Of a DNA stretch of 64,000 bases, positions 34,061 through 46,838 are shown one piece after another. The position numbers and the translations under genes are program-made. The DNA lies in assembly GCA_973895155.1 (NCBI GenBank), contig OZ316892.1, forward strand, positions 26,412,001-26,476,000, written 5' to 3'. Numbering within the stretch: position 1 is the first letter of the stretch; every line of letters begins with the position of its first letter. Source of the DNA: Marsupella aquatica (Eukaryota; Marchantiophyta). A model generated the notes under the pieces. It was not told the origin of the DNA. It made no database searches and saw only the letters and a program-made list of their open reading frames with translations.

Positions 34061-34074
34061 GATCATTGCTATTA

Positions 34075-34215
34075 TTGAGCCCGGCTCTAATTGCACGTCA
34101 AAAAGCAACAGCATATGGTGTACTTTGCTACTTTGCAACTACTAATAAGCCAGGCTCTAATTGCGAGTCAAAAAGCAAAAGCAAATGGTGTACATATGGT
34201 ATACTGTGCTACTTG
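34075..34215. repeat. Two-unit tandem repeat, about 70 bp
   Basis: Units near 34078-34140 and 34149-34215 share ggctctaattgc, gtcaaaaagcaa, atggtgtac and tgctacttggcaa-like pieces. A second small duplication (gggactttccatatca-like) follows at 34240-34310. Confidence 0.7.
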
Positions 34216-34309
34216 GCAAGTGTCCACAGCTTAAAGAGACTTTCCATATCATGATAAACCCCATTGATCTTTAAGTGTCCCCAAATTGAAGGGACTTTCC
34301 ATATCAATT

Positions 34310-35580
34310 ATCCCGGTTCATTATAAAACCAGTTGATTTTCTATATCCCTCAGGGTTATTCTTTCTACTTATCCTATTGTAGCCTTTTTATATGCAGTAG
34401 TTACCACGACCCTATCAATGCTAGTGGCATGTCCTGTAAGTTTAGTGGAGGGAAAGCGCGAGGGAATAAAGAAAAGCAAAGCTTTACTCATCGATCTGAT
34501 CGAACAACAGAGTCAGCTTCGGATGACATGCAATCCCCGAATCTGAAGGGACAGGCAAGGCCAAGGATTGTTGGCCATTGACCATAATATCATACACGTT
34601 CACACTATGACAGGTTAATCTGTGGAGAGCTCTCGGCAAGAAAATGATGTCAGCGAGATCCAAGCTAGGTCGCTAATTTGCAGTAGAGAAACCGAGGGGA
34701 CAGATGACGATCCACTCGGTGCAAGCTTCTGGATACAATTTGTACGAGTACATAGCTTAAATCTGGAGCCTGTTGTGAGTGGGAAATTTGGCACCAATTC
34801 AGCAACAAATCAGCCGAGGAAGACGGATCAATGACGAAGGAATCAGAGTGGCCTGTCCTCTTCTTCATTTTGGTCTCGGAAGAAACTTCGAAGGTCGAGT
34901 AAAATGCCATGCAGAATTTTCGAATCAGCCTGGCTTCCCAAAAAGAAAGCGACCATGCCGCCAAGTAGTCAAAGCACACACTCTAGCATTTGCAGATAGT
35001 AGCAACCTGACTGAAACAGAGAAACACCGAAACGCTCAGACAGCTACAGCAATCCCAACAAGACTATTCACTTGATCCAAAACACCAGCTATGCCAGTCT
35101 TGCAATCCTCGTTTGAACGTGCTATGACAAAATGAGCACTTTAATAGCTTTAGCATTTCATGTACACATATGTAAAATGTCTCGTGAACGTGCATCTAAA
35201 TGGAACCGGCAAATCAGTCCTTCGATCACCATCGTATTCTGGACAGAACGCACCGCTGGTCGGATGGTCTGTTCCCTGGCGCCAAGGGTTATATTGTTGG
35301 CAACATCTGAGTTACTCGTAAGCTAGGTAGCGGTCTGAGTCACTCATGAGTTAGGAAGAGGCTGATCCGACTCAGGCTTCCAACGAGGTTTCTCTGGTCC
35401 CTTGTGCTCAATCTTCCAAGGTTTAGGATGCGAACCAGACCTCCTCCTCCTCGTCATTCTCTCTCTGGTTCGATCACAACTTTGAACATGTCAAAATTAC
35501 TTAAAGGAGCAATGAGTTCACTTCATCTTCTCCTTCCTTCAAGAGTTGCATCTTTCCAATATCTTATTTTGAAAACTTCT
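34310..35580. other. Gene-poor stretch left of copy C
   Basis: Only short conflicting frames; no supported gene. From about 35590 rightward, the sequence (read on minus) begins to match the HNL 3' UTR. Confidence 0.35.
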
Positions 35581-35589
35581 AGAAATGCA

Positions 35590-38570
35590 TCCGTACATGA
35601 AATGCTGTACTCTTAACGTACATGGCATGAGAACAGAGAGTTATTGCCATTGCAGCAGAGAGAGAATGGCGAGTGCGTCACAAAGGGAAAACACTAACAC
35701 AAATCATTTCACCTACAATCTCAATGTGCAAGAGTGACCCCATCCCAGCCCTTTAATTTATTTTATTTAGTAGAATAGTGCAGAAGGGATCACTTCATAC
35801 TGTCAACATGTCCGATAACGTACCTGACATTGAATACTTCTCAAGTTACAAAGCCAAATTTGAGTTCGGCAATGTGCCTAGACCAATCGTTCGTCTGAGA
35901 AGAGTGGCGCTTGAGGAAGTATCCGCTAACACGGGGAAAGCACTTGAGGGAAGTCGAAGCCTGAGAGCAGTACCAACCCTCGTTATCTCGAGTTTATTGC
36001 ATTTGGCCAATCAATCAATTCTTGCGCTTTGCATTGATCTCCTCATTGTCGCCTGGACCGCTATCCTGCTCCAATATGTTTGAGGCCTTAACAATGTTAT
36101 CCGAATCGTCTTCACTGTCCTCCTGCGTCTTCATCTTCTGTGTCTTATCCCAAACCTCTCTGTCACTGTCCTCTTCGGCCATGTCCAGGACTCTCACGAA
36201 CAATCCGTCGTGGATATCACATGATATATCATAAGACGCAACATACTCATTTACGCACTGTACATAACGCGAGGTTTCGACTTGTCCTTCAGAGGGAGCC
36301 AAATTGTAGAGGCCGTGAAGCTTCCATGCAGGCCATCCTCTCCCGCTTGGCATTCCAAACACAGGTTCCTCAACACTGTCGTTGCCACCTTCAATTTCAC
36401 CTCCCCACCTCCCCTTTGCATTCCACTGCCATGTGACTCACCGTCTCCCTCTCCTCAGATTCCAGGCGGAGAATAATGCTGCAGCGTCGACCCGTAAAAT
36501 TCGCTGAATGTTTTGCCACCAATCACCAGTCTTTCGATCTACTCGATCGAACGGAATTCTGGGAGAGAGAAAAGCGGGGCTCATAGCTGGTGTCTCCCGT
36601 TCCCCTATGACTCCACGATTCCCTCCTCCTCCCCGTAGACCATCAAAACTGATCTTAAGATTCAGCAACCAACACAGATCTTGGCGGCTGCGCGAAATTG
36701 TGGACTGTGCGCCTGAGCCTGAACGTGTTCCATCATTCAAAATTGTCGAGACTATCACTTTCATTTCCGTCAACCTAGAGAGCTTGTTGAATGTCTCCGG
36801 CAACGACCTCACCCTTTAAAACAGCAAGTCATGGTCGCTCCTCTCAATTACACTGAGTGATTGAAATATCTCTAAATGCCTAATGTGTTGTTAAGTAATC
36901 CGAAGACTTTCTACACATTGGAGAATGGCGAGTGCAAGCAACATAGGAATAATCTGAATCGTAAAATTACCTGATATGTGGCAATAAAATCCCTTTCAAA
37001 GGATCCGCCAGAAATTCGCCTCCACTTATCAACACTACTATTTGGAGATGTTTGAGGACATGCAATACGTCGACCTGGATTTCTCAGCAATTCGTGCATC
37101 CAAATAATTCCTCCATCCTTAATGACCCAAAATCCTCGCTCCAAATTCCGCCATCCTTTAGTTGGAGACCGCCAACATGCACTCCATATGTACTTTACAA
37201 TGCTCAAGGGCCACCCAAACAACACAACTGCAGCATCCAAGAACATTTCTTGTTCTGAAGGTGCAAGAGCGTAGTAGCAGGGCCTTACCCTAAGTCGATC
37301 CATAATCAGGACCGCTAGCAACTTCTTCCGCATTTTCCAGCTTGACAAGAAGATCGCTCCACAGGTTTTGGTCATCCACGTCCTCCGCACTCAAATAACT
37401 ACCCAGGATTTTGAGACACAACGTGAAATTTCCGCATCTCAGTATCACTTGTTTAATAGAATCTCCAACGAATGATCAACGGCGTAATGATCAAAGAGTA
37501 CACTTGATTCATGCGGGTTCAAGTATCCCACCGTAAATGTGTTTGATGGGGACCCAAGCCGAGAATCCGTTGTAGTCACAACTAGCCTACTGTTGCTCCC
37601 CTCCAGCCAGATTTCTCTACTCAAAGCATCTAGCTGGGACTGACTGCACATTGTCAAGAATGATCAAAACTTTCTGGCCCTTCAAGTAACGAGGTACATT
37701 GAAATGGTCATAATGTGATCCTTCGCCTTGTCGTTTCAACCCAATTTCAATCTTTCTCAAAACCTCTTCGCTGCTGTTTGAACTTGCTTCAAAATTGTCT
37801 AGATGTATGAAGCATGTGATTGCAAAGGTGTGCGAGATGTCATGGAAGACCTGTTGTGCTAACATGGTCTTCCCGATGCCACTGAGTCCGACAATGAAGA
37901 TGGTCTATGTATTGGGCTCGACCAATATACGTCTGACCTTTCTTGTGCGACTATACAAGTCAACAACATACCCTCGACGACTAAGCGCATCAGCCTCATC
38001 TCCGGATCGAAGGATAGACTCTACATGTATCTAGAGTTGCATAATTGCTAGTCAGAAGCAAACAGTAACTCTTCTATCCTGAGCTCTGAGCAATATGCGG
38101 CTCACACTAAAAAATCTTGCCATATCTAGACCAGGCGACTATACGTGACTCGCATGCCTCGATTGGATTTCTCTACGAGTAAACGGATAAGAAATCTCCT
38201 CTCCAGGTCTCACACAATATTTTACCACCACACAGTTAACGTCAATCTCTGTCCTGTCAACTATTTTCCCTCTCCCAATGCACACTTAAAGGCACGTCCA
38301 CGAAGACAAATTGCATGATTTACAGGGACACAAGATATGATACCTGGCTGAGGAACTGCTGAAGAAATGAGACTGAAAGCACTTAGTTGATTGTTTCCCC
38401 TTTGGCTTGCATAAGTCAGAATGATTTGTATGAACAGAATAATACACACCCATGTTCCCCCTACTTGACTCTTCAGGAACCACATGAAGATATTTTCCGA
38501 GGAGTTTAGTAAAACAATTCTCACTGTGAGGCTACTAGCAACCAACATAGCTGGAATTACCAATTAACAC
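35590..38570 (-). pseudogene. HNL copy C, inverted and decayed
   Basis: Read on minus from 38.5 kb: a hydrolase exon-3 remnant (about 38513-38353) with VPEESSRG and NHSDLCKPKGK; an NB-ARC exon (about 38017-36975) keeping GLSGIGKTM, ILDNVQ and WMHELLRN; then, after almost no LRR, RSLPETFNKLSRL (36812 on), a C-terminal part and the acidic tail ending near 36015; and a 3' UTR to about 35590. Defects: an in-frame TAG just before the P-loop (near 37910), at least two frameshifts in NB-ARC (around 37640 and 37440), loss of hydrolase exons 1-2 including the nucleophile, and loss of about 900 bp of LRR. The 5' side ends against the GC-rich repeat at 38.7 kb, which may have caused the truncation. Not expected to make a receptor. 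Confidence 0.88.
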
Positions 38571-38689
38571 TAGCAAGGTGGGGGACTATAATACTTGAAA
38601 CAATGGATGAGCGAATCAATGGAGACATTTTCTCAAAAGGACTACCAAGCTAGTTTAATAAACCTTGGGGCAATCTAAGGGATCAGTGA

Positions 38690-40205
38690 CCAAGAGTTGC
38701 GGAACTCGACTACCTTAACACTTAGTTCCGGCGTCGCTGACTCCGACGCCGAGTTCCCTTATGGTCCAGGCCCGGATAGGCCATCTGGGGAAGACTTAAC
38801 ATGGGGAGACTTGTGAGCAATGGGAAGTGGCACTGGCGAAGGCAAGGCGCCAAGCTAGTGCCACACACTAAGAACCTTGGCTAGCTGAGAGCTGGTCGGG
38901 TCAAGGGGGAAATGGGTTGGGCTCAAGGTCGACCGTCTGGACCCCGGACGGACTTTGAGTATGAGCTCCTCTTGGGCCCAAGGCCAATGGAGTTGATGCC
39001 ATGGGCAACGGACGCTTGGGGCGCTAGTTATGGTCCGATCCGGGTTAAGGCAGTCCGGGGCCTCGAGCGACAATGAGACCTGAGGGCCTAGACATGAGCA
39101 ATGGGTCGGCCCGATCACAATGGGCTAAGGCACTCCGCTTGCGGATGCCTAACAAGAAAGTTATGGGCGTTGCCAATTGGTGGCGCGCCCATTATGCGCA
39201 ATAGGATTCGGGTTGGAGGCCATATGTTTAGGGACCAAAGCTGGTCCGGGGGTGACAGGTCTCCAGAAGCATATATGAGGGGAGTGGTGTCTCCCTGGGG
39301 GCCAAGGGCAAGCCGAAGTCGTGAGTGGTGATCGGACACTAAGGAAAAGCGTTAAACGGAAATGACGATATCTTCCCAATAGGGAGTCTGTTGGAAGACT
39401 TCTTGGGTGCGTTGGAAATATCTCAAGGAGGGCTACGTCCTCCTGATCTCAGCTTAGTCTGGGGGCGCCATAGGTTCTCAGGGTTGGCGGGTGTTAGCTC
39501 GCCCGCTTGCCAAATCCTGCCAAACAGCAGCCAAGCCGCGTTCAGTCTCCCAAGGGAGCTTGCGTTGGGGAGGCAAGGCCAAGTAGGCATGGAGGTTGAG
39601 TTCCAAGGGCGCTTGGCCCCTAGACCACCAGTGGAGCGATAACCGGGAGTTGGTTGCTAGAGTCGGGGTCATTCTGGTCCCGACGTGTTGGGACAAGCTT
39701 TAGGACAAGCTGCGCTATTTGGGCCATGAGCATGTCCTGGGGACAGGGCGGTCGGTTGGTGATGGATAGGTACGAGGGGGGGACCCGGGCTGCACCCAAG
39801 GCAGGAGTTGTTCTGGAAGAACAGTGGGTGTTAGTTCTGGTCCCGGCTTATGGCATCGGGAGGACCTATTGCAGACCTACTTACCAAATGTCTGTTGAGC
39901 TTGAGTCAGGATGCTAGACTTGGGAGATCTAGATCCTCATGGGTTACTTACCATATTGCTTGGTTGCTTGTGCAGACAATGAGGACCGTTGAGGGACGGT
40001 CGTGTTAGAGAGCAAGTGCGGCTTTGTATGGGAGGGGCCGTAGGTGGAGTTGAGGGCCCACCAAGTTGCTTGCTCGAGGAGTTTCGTGGAGGCGTTCGGG
40101 CACCAAGGGCACTTAGGCATGGGTGTTGGCTCGGGGGTCTCACTATATGGAGGACCCCCCCATCACCTGCGATGTTTTCATGCCTAGACCCCCATACTTA
40201 TTAAG
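38690..40205 (+). mobile_element. GC-rich repeat element, inverted relative of 52.07-52.86 kb
   Basis: About 1.5 kb, richer in G and C than its neighbours. Its first 430 bp match the reverse complement of 52440-52860 (shared pieces include cgtcgctgactcc, atggtccaggc and ctcctcttgggcccaaggcc). The right end (about 40140-40205: gaggacccccccatcac, then a poly-T tract) resembles 19.14-19.20 kb. No coding capacity recognised; a non-autonomous or decayed retroelement is likely. Confidence 0.6.
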
Positions 40206-40443
40206 TTGAAATTTTTTTTTCCTCCCTCTTTCTTTCTTCTAAGAGTCTAAAATCCAAATTGTATTGCCCCTATAATTTGTGAAGTAAAGTGTCACATATC
40301 AATATAAAATGCCTAGAAAGAAAAGATAAGTCTATGTCAGTACCTTGCGAAGTCGTATGTCAGACATGGCACGCCCTGCAACAGTTCTTGCACCTTTGTC
40401 GACCTTAAACTTTGATCATTTCAATGCATCATTTATATTGTGT

Positions 40444-40501
40444 ACCTAAAAGGTCATCCCAATATAAACCTTACGTGCATAAGTGGGATGGCCTTTAAGG
40501 T
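40444..40501. repeat. Hairpin-forming inverted repeat
   Basis: Arms of 18 bp (40444-40461 and 40484-40501) pair at 16 positions around a 22-nt loop. It lies between the GC-rich repeat and the transposase gene and may mark an element end. Confidence 0.7.
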
Positions 40502-40591
40502 CACAACATAAATAATCCATTCCACCCATTGATCACCAATCCCATGCTCCATCCATACTCCATTTAAAACTTATGTTGAGAGATGTAACAT

Positions 40592-40650
40592 GTGACGGAG
40601 GGGAATTGAACCCCTAATTGAGAAAGGATCTCAAGTTGCCAATCCGTCAC
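40592..40650 (-). tRNA. tRNA-like sequence without a D arm (anticodon-like CCT)
   Basis: Read on minus, 59 nt fold as a three-arm tRNA: a 7-bp acceptor stem GTGACGG/CCGTCAC, a 5-bp anticodon stem TTGAG/CTCAA with 7-nt loop ATCCTTT (U33-equivalent present, triplet CCT), and a 5-bp T stem AGGGG/CCCCT with loop TTCAATT. All 17 pairs are Watson-Crick. Only 9 nt (ATTGGCAAC) replace the D arm, so no D stem can form. The B box is good; the A box is compromised. It may be a tRNA relic or part of a transposon rather than a working tRNA. Confidence 0.35.
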
Positions 40651-40683
40651 CCCCTATCCTATCCCACTACACCCACTAATATT

Positions 40684-40763
40684 AACAAAATAAAACATAT
40701 ATACAAACTCTCAAAAACTAAACAACAAAATAAAACATATATACAGACTCTCAAAAACTAAAC
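40684..40763. repeat. 40-bp tandem duplication, two units
   Basis: Units 40684-40723 and 40724-40763, one mismatch, immediately downstream of the transposase stop codon. Confidence 0.95.
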
Positions 40764-40776
40764 AGTAACATGATAT

Positions 40777-43700
40777 TCATACCATTGTTTGAAGATATTG
40801 ATCCAAAGCACGTCTATCTATTGGATCCAACACATAGATACGATCCATAACCCCTTCTTTCATGGTTAAACTAACACTAGCAATGACCATTTCAATATCC
40901 ATCCATTTCAAATCAGTGGTATCATATCTGAATTCACTTTTGCTCTTACCAATAGGACTATACCAATTTAACAACAGTTCACAAATGTTACCTGATTGCC
41001 CTGCAAGTGGAGTTGGCCTATCCATCAAATCAATTGGTGACCGACAATTGCCCCACCTACTGCCATACTTCTGTCTCATTTGGACAATCCGACCCAACCA
41101 AAAATATTTCTTACCTGCTGAGATTGCCTCCACCACAACCTTATTCTTTCCTCCCTTTCTTTTTCCAGATCTAGTACTTGGAGCAGGACTATCATCAGAC
41201 TCAAATGCAATTGCACAATCAGTGCCAACATCAACAAAACATGAGTTAGGATTGACTTCTTGCACTTTTCTCTTGCCAGTACTATAGTATAGCACTTGTT
41301 TCACCCTTGTCAGCCTATCTTTTGACAAATGCGGATTTCCTACCAACTGGCTTACCAGAGTGGATTTGTAAATCACCTTGCCTTCATAAGTAACAGTAGG
41401 CACTACCTTGGTACGATTCTGTACATTAGTTACAGCATGGACAACTGATCCAAACACATGCCGAACTTCATGACCTAATGTCTCAAGCTCATCTGAGGGG
41501 TCTACATCAAACTGTATATCATCTCTGTGTACATCATCTGAATGCATCTCAGGAACAACAATGGGATCTGGTTCTGTTAACCATGCATCTATTCTATTCA
41601 GATCATCCTCAGGATCTTCCAATTCATGAAAATCTCCAGTTGGGCGAGGACCTATGTCTGGTGGTTGGTGCTCTACTTGCTCCTCAGAATCATTGCAAAC
41701 AATTGCTTCCTTCAGAACCACCTCTAGTGGCCAGGTCTCACTTTCCACAACCCAAGGACATGTCCACCATCTCTTTCTAGCTGCTGGTAAGGAACTTTGT
41801 GGAGACATCTGCAATTGATGCATAAGATCCTTAGCAGCAACAAAACCTTCTTTAAGGGCTGCAACCACTAATTCATTAGTCTCAATGAGAGAATAGTCAA
41901 GTAGATTTGGTGCTTCCTCCCCTTCCCCTATAGGATGAATCTTCCCCCATACATGATCTTGTTTCTTATGTGAACGACCTATCTTCAAGCCTTCTGGTCC
42001 ATATTCTAGGGCAGCAAGCCGGTTCAGTCCAACAGCACTATCCAACAGAGAGCCAAAATCATAATTCCGCTCATGGCCACTCATGCCTCCTACCTTGCTG
42101 AAGAAAATCTCACAACAATCTGAACCTAGCAAGTGGAAGGGAACACCTAGATGTGGGAACTTATCTCGAAAGGCACAAATTAACAGCACAATGAAATGAC
42201 ATGACATGTTAACATCATGAAAAGCCTGAATAGACATCATGTCTTTCTCAGTGTGTGCTGCAAAGTTCCCACCCACTGAATGGTCACCAAACCTCAACCA
42301 CAATCTCCACAAACGTAGAAAGAATGAAACCTTGGATGCTAACACAATACGGGACCTCAAATCATGAACTGGAGAAAAGAAAATATCTAAGTAATCTGCA
42401 CAAATCTCCAAGTACAACTGAGTTCCTAAACTTCGTTCATGTTGTACATCTCTCCTCTCATACATATCTTTCAGACATTGCTGCACTCTTCTTGCTGCTA
42501 TTCGTTGTGGACCTGCCCAATTCTGCCGGTCAGTCCTATTCACATCATCCCAAGCCATGCCATGTTCAAAATTGGATAATGATTGTAGACATTAGCTACA
42601 TAAGATAAAGATGCATGTTGATCTCCTAGCACTAGTAAAGAAGACACTCTGTCTAAGGGGTTTATCATCTTTTTCCCATTATGAGGTTGGTCTTGGTCAC
42701 CAAAGCCATACAAATCTCCATTTGGTAGAATTGACACAGAGTATGTCCACCCTTCCCACCCAACTCCGTACCTTGGGTATGATCCATTCTGCCCTCTGTA
42801 ATCTTCCAGCATCAGCTTTCGGCGACGTGCATCACCATCACTAGCATGTCCAAGCAAAGGGCCTACCATAGCTCTACAATATTCATCCCAAAAAGCCTTT
42901 AACTGGACCCAATGCTCTCGTACCCAAGAAGCTGTGAACTTATTACAAGTTGGAAGTGCACACACAGCCAATTTAGGTAAGGACTCATGCAGAGGATTCA
43001 CAATCACAACTCGGGCATACATGCACTTGGGGCATTGTTCAAATGTACTTACAATTTTATCATACCCCTCATCACCTTCACCTACTAGAATTTCCAAACC
43101 ATAGGAGCATACATGCTGCTCTGAAGGTCCACAGAAACCAATGAGAGTATCATACTTTGCCTCCCACCTGAAACACAGACATGCAATTTTTCAATATCAC
43201 AGCAATTCCACCCAAGTGCTACTTGTAAAGTCATTAAAAAAACAATTGGAAAAATGTCCAGTTCCAATTACCTAGGGCGTTCTTTGATCCTTGTTTCATC
43301 CTCAGCAAAGATAACAGGCACATCCCCCTCAATGCCCAATGAGTGCTTTGCAGCAGACAACACTCTAGCAATCTCCTGAAAGGTTTCCTTCCGTAACCCG
43401 GTTCGAAAAGGTGTGAGTTTTGCTCTATCACGTTTTAGGGTCACAAGGCTAGGGGCTGTCAAGTTTCGTGCAAAACAATGAGCAACTTGACGGCCCCCAA
43501 ATTGGAACATAGCCTGAGCAATAGCTCGAGTCCTATTACTGTAACGATTACCTTTTGGCTTCCTGCCTAAATTGCGAGCTACATCCTTCAAGAAATCCCA
43601 CAAACCCTCCTTACCACCAAATGCACCATTCCTGTGTCCATTCAAAATACTCCTAAGAAACAATCTCAAATCCTTCCTGTCTGCTGCAACTCCTAACAAC

Positions 43701-45352
43701 TCCTCTAGTTTTCGTTTCCTGGTGCTCAAGGCACATACTTTCTGAGCCTGCAAAGCTAACAACCAACGCTCTTTTCGTCGCACAGAGTTCAGGTTGTGCA
43801 CTTGATCTCTTAACTCTATGTTGGTCAAATAATCCAAACGTATACCACCAGCAGTGGTTCGGCTCCCTCTGTGGACTACTGCTTCCGCTTCCCTGTGCAC
43901 CCGTCCACGAAAATCATCTTCTAGTCTTATAGAATCACATTCACTACAAGTTAGATTTTCAAATCCTCCTCCATTCTGTGATAACCTCAAGCAATCCTTG
44001 TGTCTAAAACAGCCTGCTATACTCACAACACTCTCTCTACTTGGATGGAAAACATCCAAGCAACAACTTGGCTCACAATGCCATGTAATTCCCCCAGACT
44101 GATCATCTAAAATGCCAGAAATATCATAAGATATACCCTTCCATAACAGTCGAGGCACACCTCTCTCTACCCATAATCCCCAGCAAAGCAAACTCAGACC
44201 AAGATCAACAGATTCACACACACCTGAACCTGAACCTGAACTGCTGCCTGTCCGGGACCCATCATCTTTAAAGAACTTCAAAATCCCGCTCTGACCAGGA
44301 TGTAGGTCCCTAGAATCAGTCCTCTTTGGCCTGCCCCTCTTCCCAGGCCTCAAGGCAAGCATTTTTGTGTCATGCCTAGTCTCCAATGCATCCAAGTGAT
44401 CTCGACTCACTAAGTGTGTCCTCAAATTGGGCTCCAAGGTAAGCTTCTTGGGGCACAAGTCAGTGTGAAGCATTCCACAGACAGTACAGCGAACCTTAAA
44501 CAGGAAAGACCTGTTTACATACTCAGGAGTACTGGGATCAGGAACAATAGAGAATAGTTTGCCATCATCCCCAAGCTCAGCATTCAATCGCTGAACTATC
44601 TCAACACCTACTTTGATGGCGTCTGCATGATCATATTCTGGCTTCTCAGAGATGTCTGCTACCTGAACCAAAGTAGAAGGAATGCCCCTTCTCCGACAAT
44701 AGTTATCCTTGTGCTTATTGAAGACCAAGTGTTTGGTCTTAAAATTACTAAAGCAATTGGAGATGGATTTAGGGTTCTGAGAGTTGTCTGCATTGCCATA
44801 AGTTTCCCTACATTCAAGACACTCCAGATGCCCTCGAACATCTGTCCCCTCATCCCAGGTACGAATTCTCCAATTGTGATCACCATAACCCTTCTTATGT
44901 ACCCATTTCTCTAACCTCATCCACTCATCTTTCCATAGCTTTGATGGGACATCTCCCATCAATTGTGACTCAAAAGAAGCCCTTACAGGGGAGGGTGCTA
45001 GTGCCGTTGGCCCCAGTTGTGGTGTCCCAGTATTTGGACCCAATGATGCAGGAGTGCAAGGATGACAGGGTACTGGTGGGATCCTCCCACCATCTCCAAG
45101 TTCTTGTTGTACAACAATAACTCTTCCATCCAGCTCAGACAGATCAATTAATTTCTCATGTACAAGTTTCACTCGACCAGGAAGTCTCTCATCCCAAAAA
45201 TCAAAGTCAAAGTCTAGAGTAGAGGCAATACGAGCCCTAAAATCATGTAGGGTGTGTCCTTCTTTGAATGACAAAACACAAATTGGTAAATCAGCCTTGT
45301 CATCCCCAACTTTGCGTATTAATTTAACAGAGTTGGGTTTAGGGGCTGCCAT
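40777..45352 (-). CDS. Transposase with AT-hook, Cys-rich fingers and BAH-like tail; one frameshift
   Basis: Exon 1 is 45352-43272 (694 codons); an intron with GTAATT donor and TTTCAG acceptor follows; exon 2 starts at 43167 and is in phase (AG/G). Seen in order: a beta-grasp-like start (residues 1-80); Cys pairs at C177/C180; a C2H2-like finger (C289, C292, H313, H319); AT-hook KRGRPKR (338-344); Cys-rich region 420-475; FAEDET near residue 685 (candidate first acid); VLGDQHAS in exon 2 (second acid); and GSDCCEIFFSKVGG in the last part (candidate Glu). The C-terminus (FWLGRIVQMRQKYG... to ...WMDIEMVIASVS) looks BAH-like. Near 42555 the frame shifts by one base between VYNHYPILN and HGMAWDDVNRTDRQNW, so the copy is probably inactive unless that base is an assembly error. 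The assignment of catalytic residues is by eye. Confidence 0.72.
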
Positions 45353-45847
45353 TGCAATACAAATCTAGAACATGCATAGCACCATTGCTTTTGGAGTTGA
45401 TAACAGAAAGACCTGCACAAATACATTTGAAATACACACAAGGGAAACACATTAGGATCTTCAAGAGATGCAATGACAACATACACATTCTCATGTAATG
45501 TACATAATGTCAGCATACATTTAACAATAGAAGTGCTAATAGGCCAAAACACTTTATAATGCAATCCATCATACATGCAAATGTATTCAGTGAAAATCAT
45601 GATATATCGCTAAAGTTGGATAAAATATCTTTGGACAAAATATCCTTTTCGCCTGCTTTTCTAACAATTCCCGAAGTTTAGTGCTTCTGCTCATCAAAAT
45701 ACAGCACTATTAGTGACCTTAATTATGACAAAATGTCAACACTAATAAAATTGGGTACTACCACCCATGATGCACCTTAAGTATGTGCCTTGCTCATACC
45801 CCACTAAGACGTTGAAACCTAAGTAATAGGTTTGTTCATTATTCAGA

Positions 45848-46522
45848 TCACTGGAGCCATGAAATGTGGTCCCTGATTGGAGTCTTGAGGTGTGGATCAA
45901 TAGGATGACGGGGGCAATAAAACATCTGTCGCTGTTGTCCATGTGCTTCATGGTCCCAGATGTCCCTATCATGAGCGAACCCTTTGCTTTTGATCATCTG
46001 GAGACAATCTGTATGCCAGGCATTTGGACATCGTAGACATTGTACCATGTTCTTGACCATCTGACCCTCAAGACTCTGATAACATGTCACACATGTATGC
46101 AGTGGGCAGGACTTTGCATCAGCTACCAAACACCCAAAGCAATAAAATCGTACACAAAAATGATCAGAGCATTTTCGCACAATTGTAGGTGACGGTCCCA
46201 CAGTGCGGCACCCATAACACATGGCCTGGTCCTGGTTACAATTTGGGCAAAACCATGGCTTCCCTCCATGATGGAGGGGAAGGACTACACAGGGGCAAGA
46301 GTCATTAGGGGCTTCATCTCCAACCACATAATGAAATTGCCTGTGACATGGCCCATCACAAATTACCAACTTCCCACCATGCTCACAAATTGCACAAACA
46401 TGAGGGCTAGTTTGTAGAATCTCTTGCTCAGAGAACAACGGAATACGCAATACCTCTTCCAAAGAGGCTCCTCTGTCAGAGGACTGTGTTGCTTTCTTTA
46501 TGTTTGAAGTCCTTGTCGGCAT
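45848..46522 (-). CDS. Triple PHD-like zinc-finger protein resembling the EDM2 PHD region
   Basis: A 224-codon frame. Finger 1 starts HVCAICEHGGKLVICDGPCH (C43, C46) and closes with WFCPNC; finger 2 is MCYGC...HFCVRFYCFGCL...CPLHTC; finger 3 is MVQCLRCPNAWHTDC...FYCPRHP. This succession, with the atypical 'GPCHRQFH' and 'CPLHTC' pieces, resembles the PHD cluster of plant ENHANCED DOWNY MILDEW 2, which reads histone marks at intronic transposons and at the RPP7 NLR gene in Arabidopsis. No SET or methyltransferase-like domain is present. Its location 0.5 kb upstream of the transposase, on the same strand, suggests that it belongs to the element (inference); a captured host gene or a stand-alone host fragment is the alternative. 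Confidence 0.65.
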   Translation of the reverse strand: MPTRTSNIKKATQSSDRGASLEEVLRIPLFSEQEILQTSPHVCAICEHGGKLVICDGPCHRQFHYVVGDEAPNDSCPCVVLPLHHGGKPWFCPNCNQDQAMCYGCRTVGPSPTIVRKCSDHFCVRFYCFGCLVADAKSCPLHTCVTCYQSLEGQMVKNMVQCLRCPNAWHTDCLQMIKSKGFAHDRDIWDHEAHGQQRQMFYCPRHPIDPHLKTPIRDHISWLQ

Positions 46523-46838
46523 GGTTCAACTGCAATCATCACAAAGCACATCACATATGAGGGGGACATGATGATAGTGAGCAATCCATAGACAAAGATA
46601 AGGTTAATCATAGCACCTGCTCCAATGATCTGCAAACCTCCCTCCCAGATGAAGTCAACTACACAGTGCAACCTGAACACCCACCAACCAAGACATACAT
46701 AAATACAATGCCAGCTTGCAAAACTTTGCCACATAATGGGAATGAAAAATATTCTCATATATCATGGATGGTACAATTGCAGCCTTGCAAACAAAGGCCT
46801 AGTCATATATGAACAACGCATCCATGTACTATCAGGGA

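Noticed and set aside
38855-40204. Coding ORFs in the GC-rich repeat
   Set aside because: Short, overlapping on both strands, no domains; the region is better explained as a dispersed repeat.
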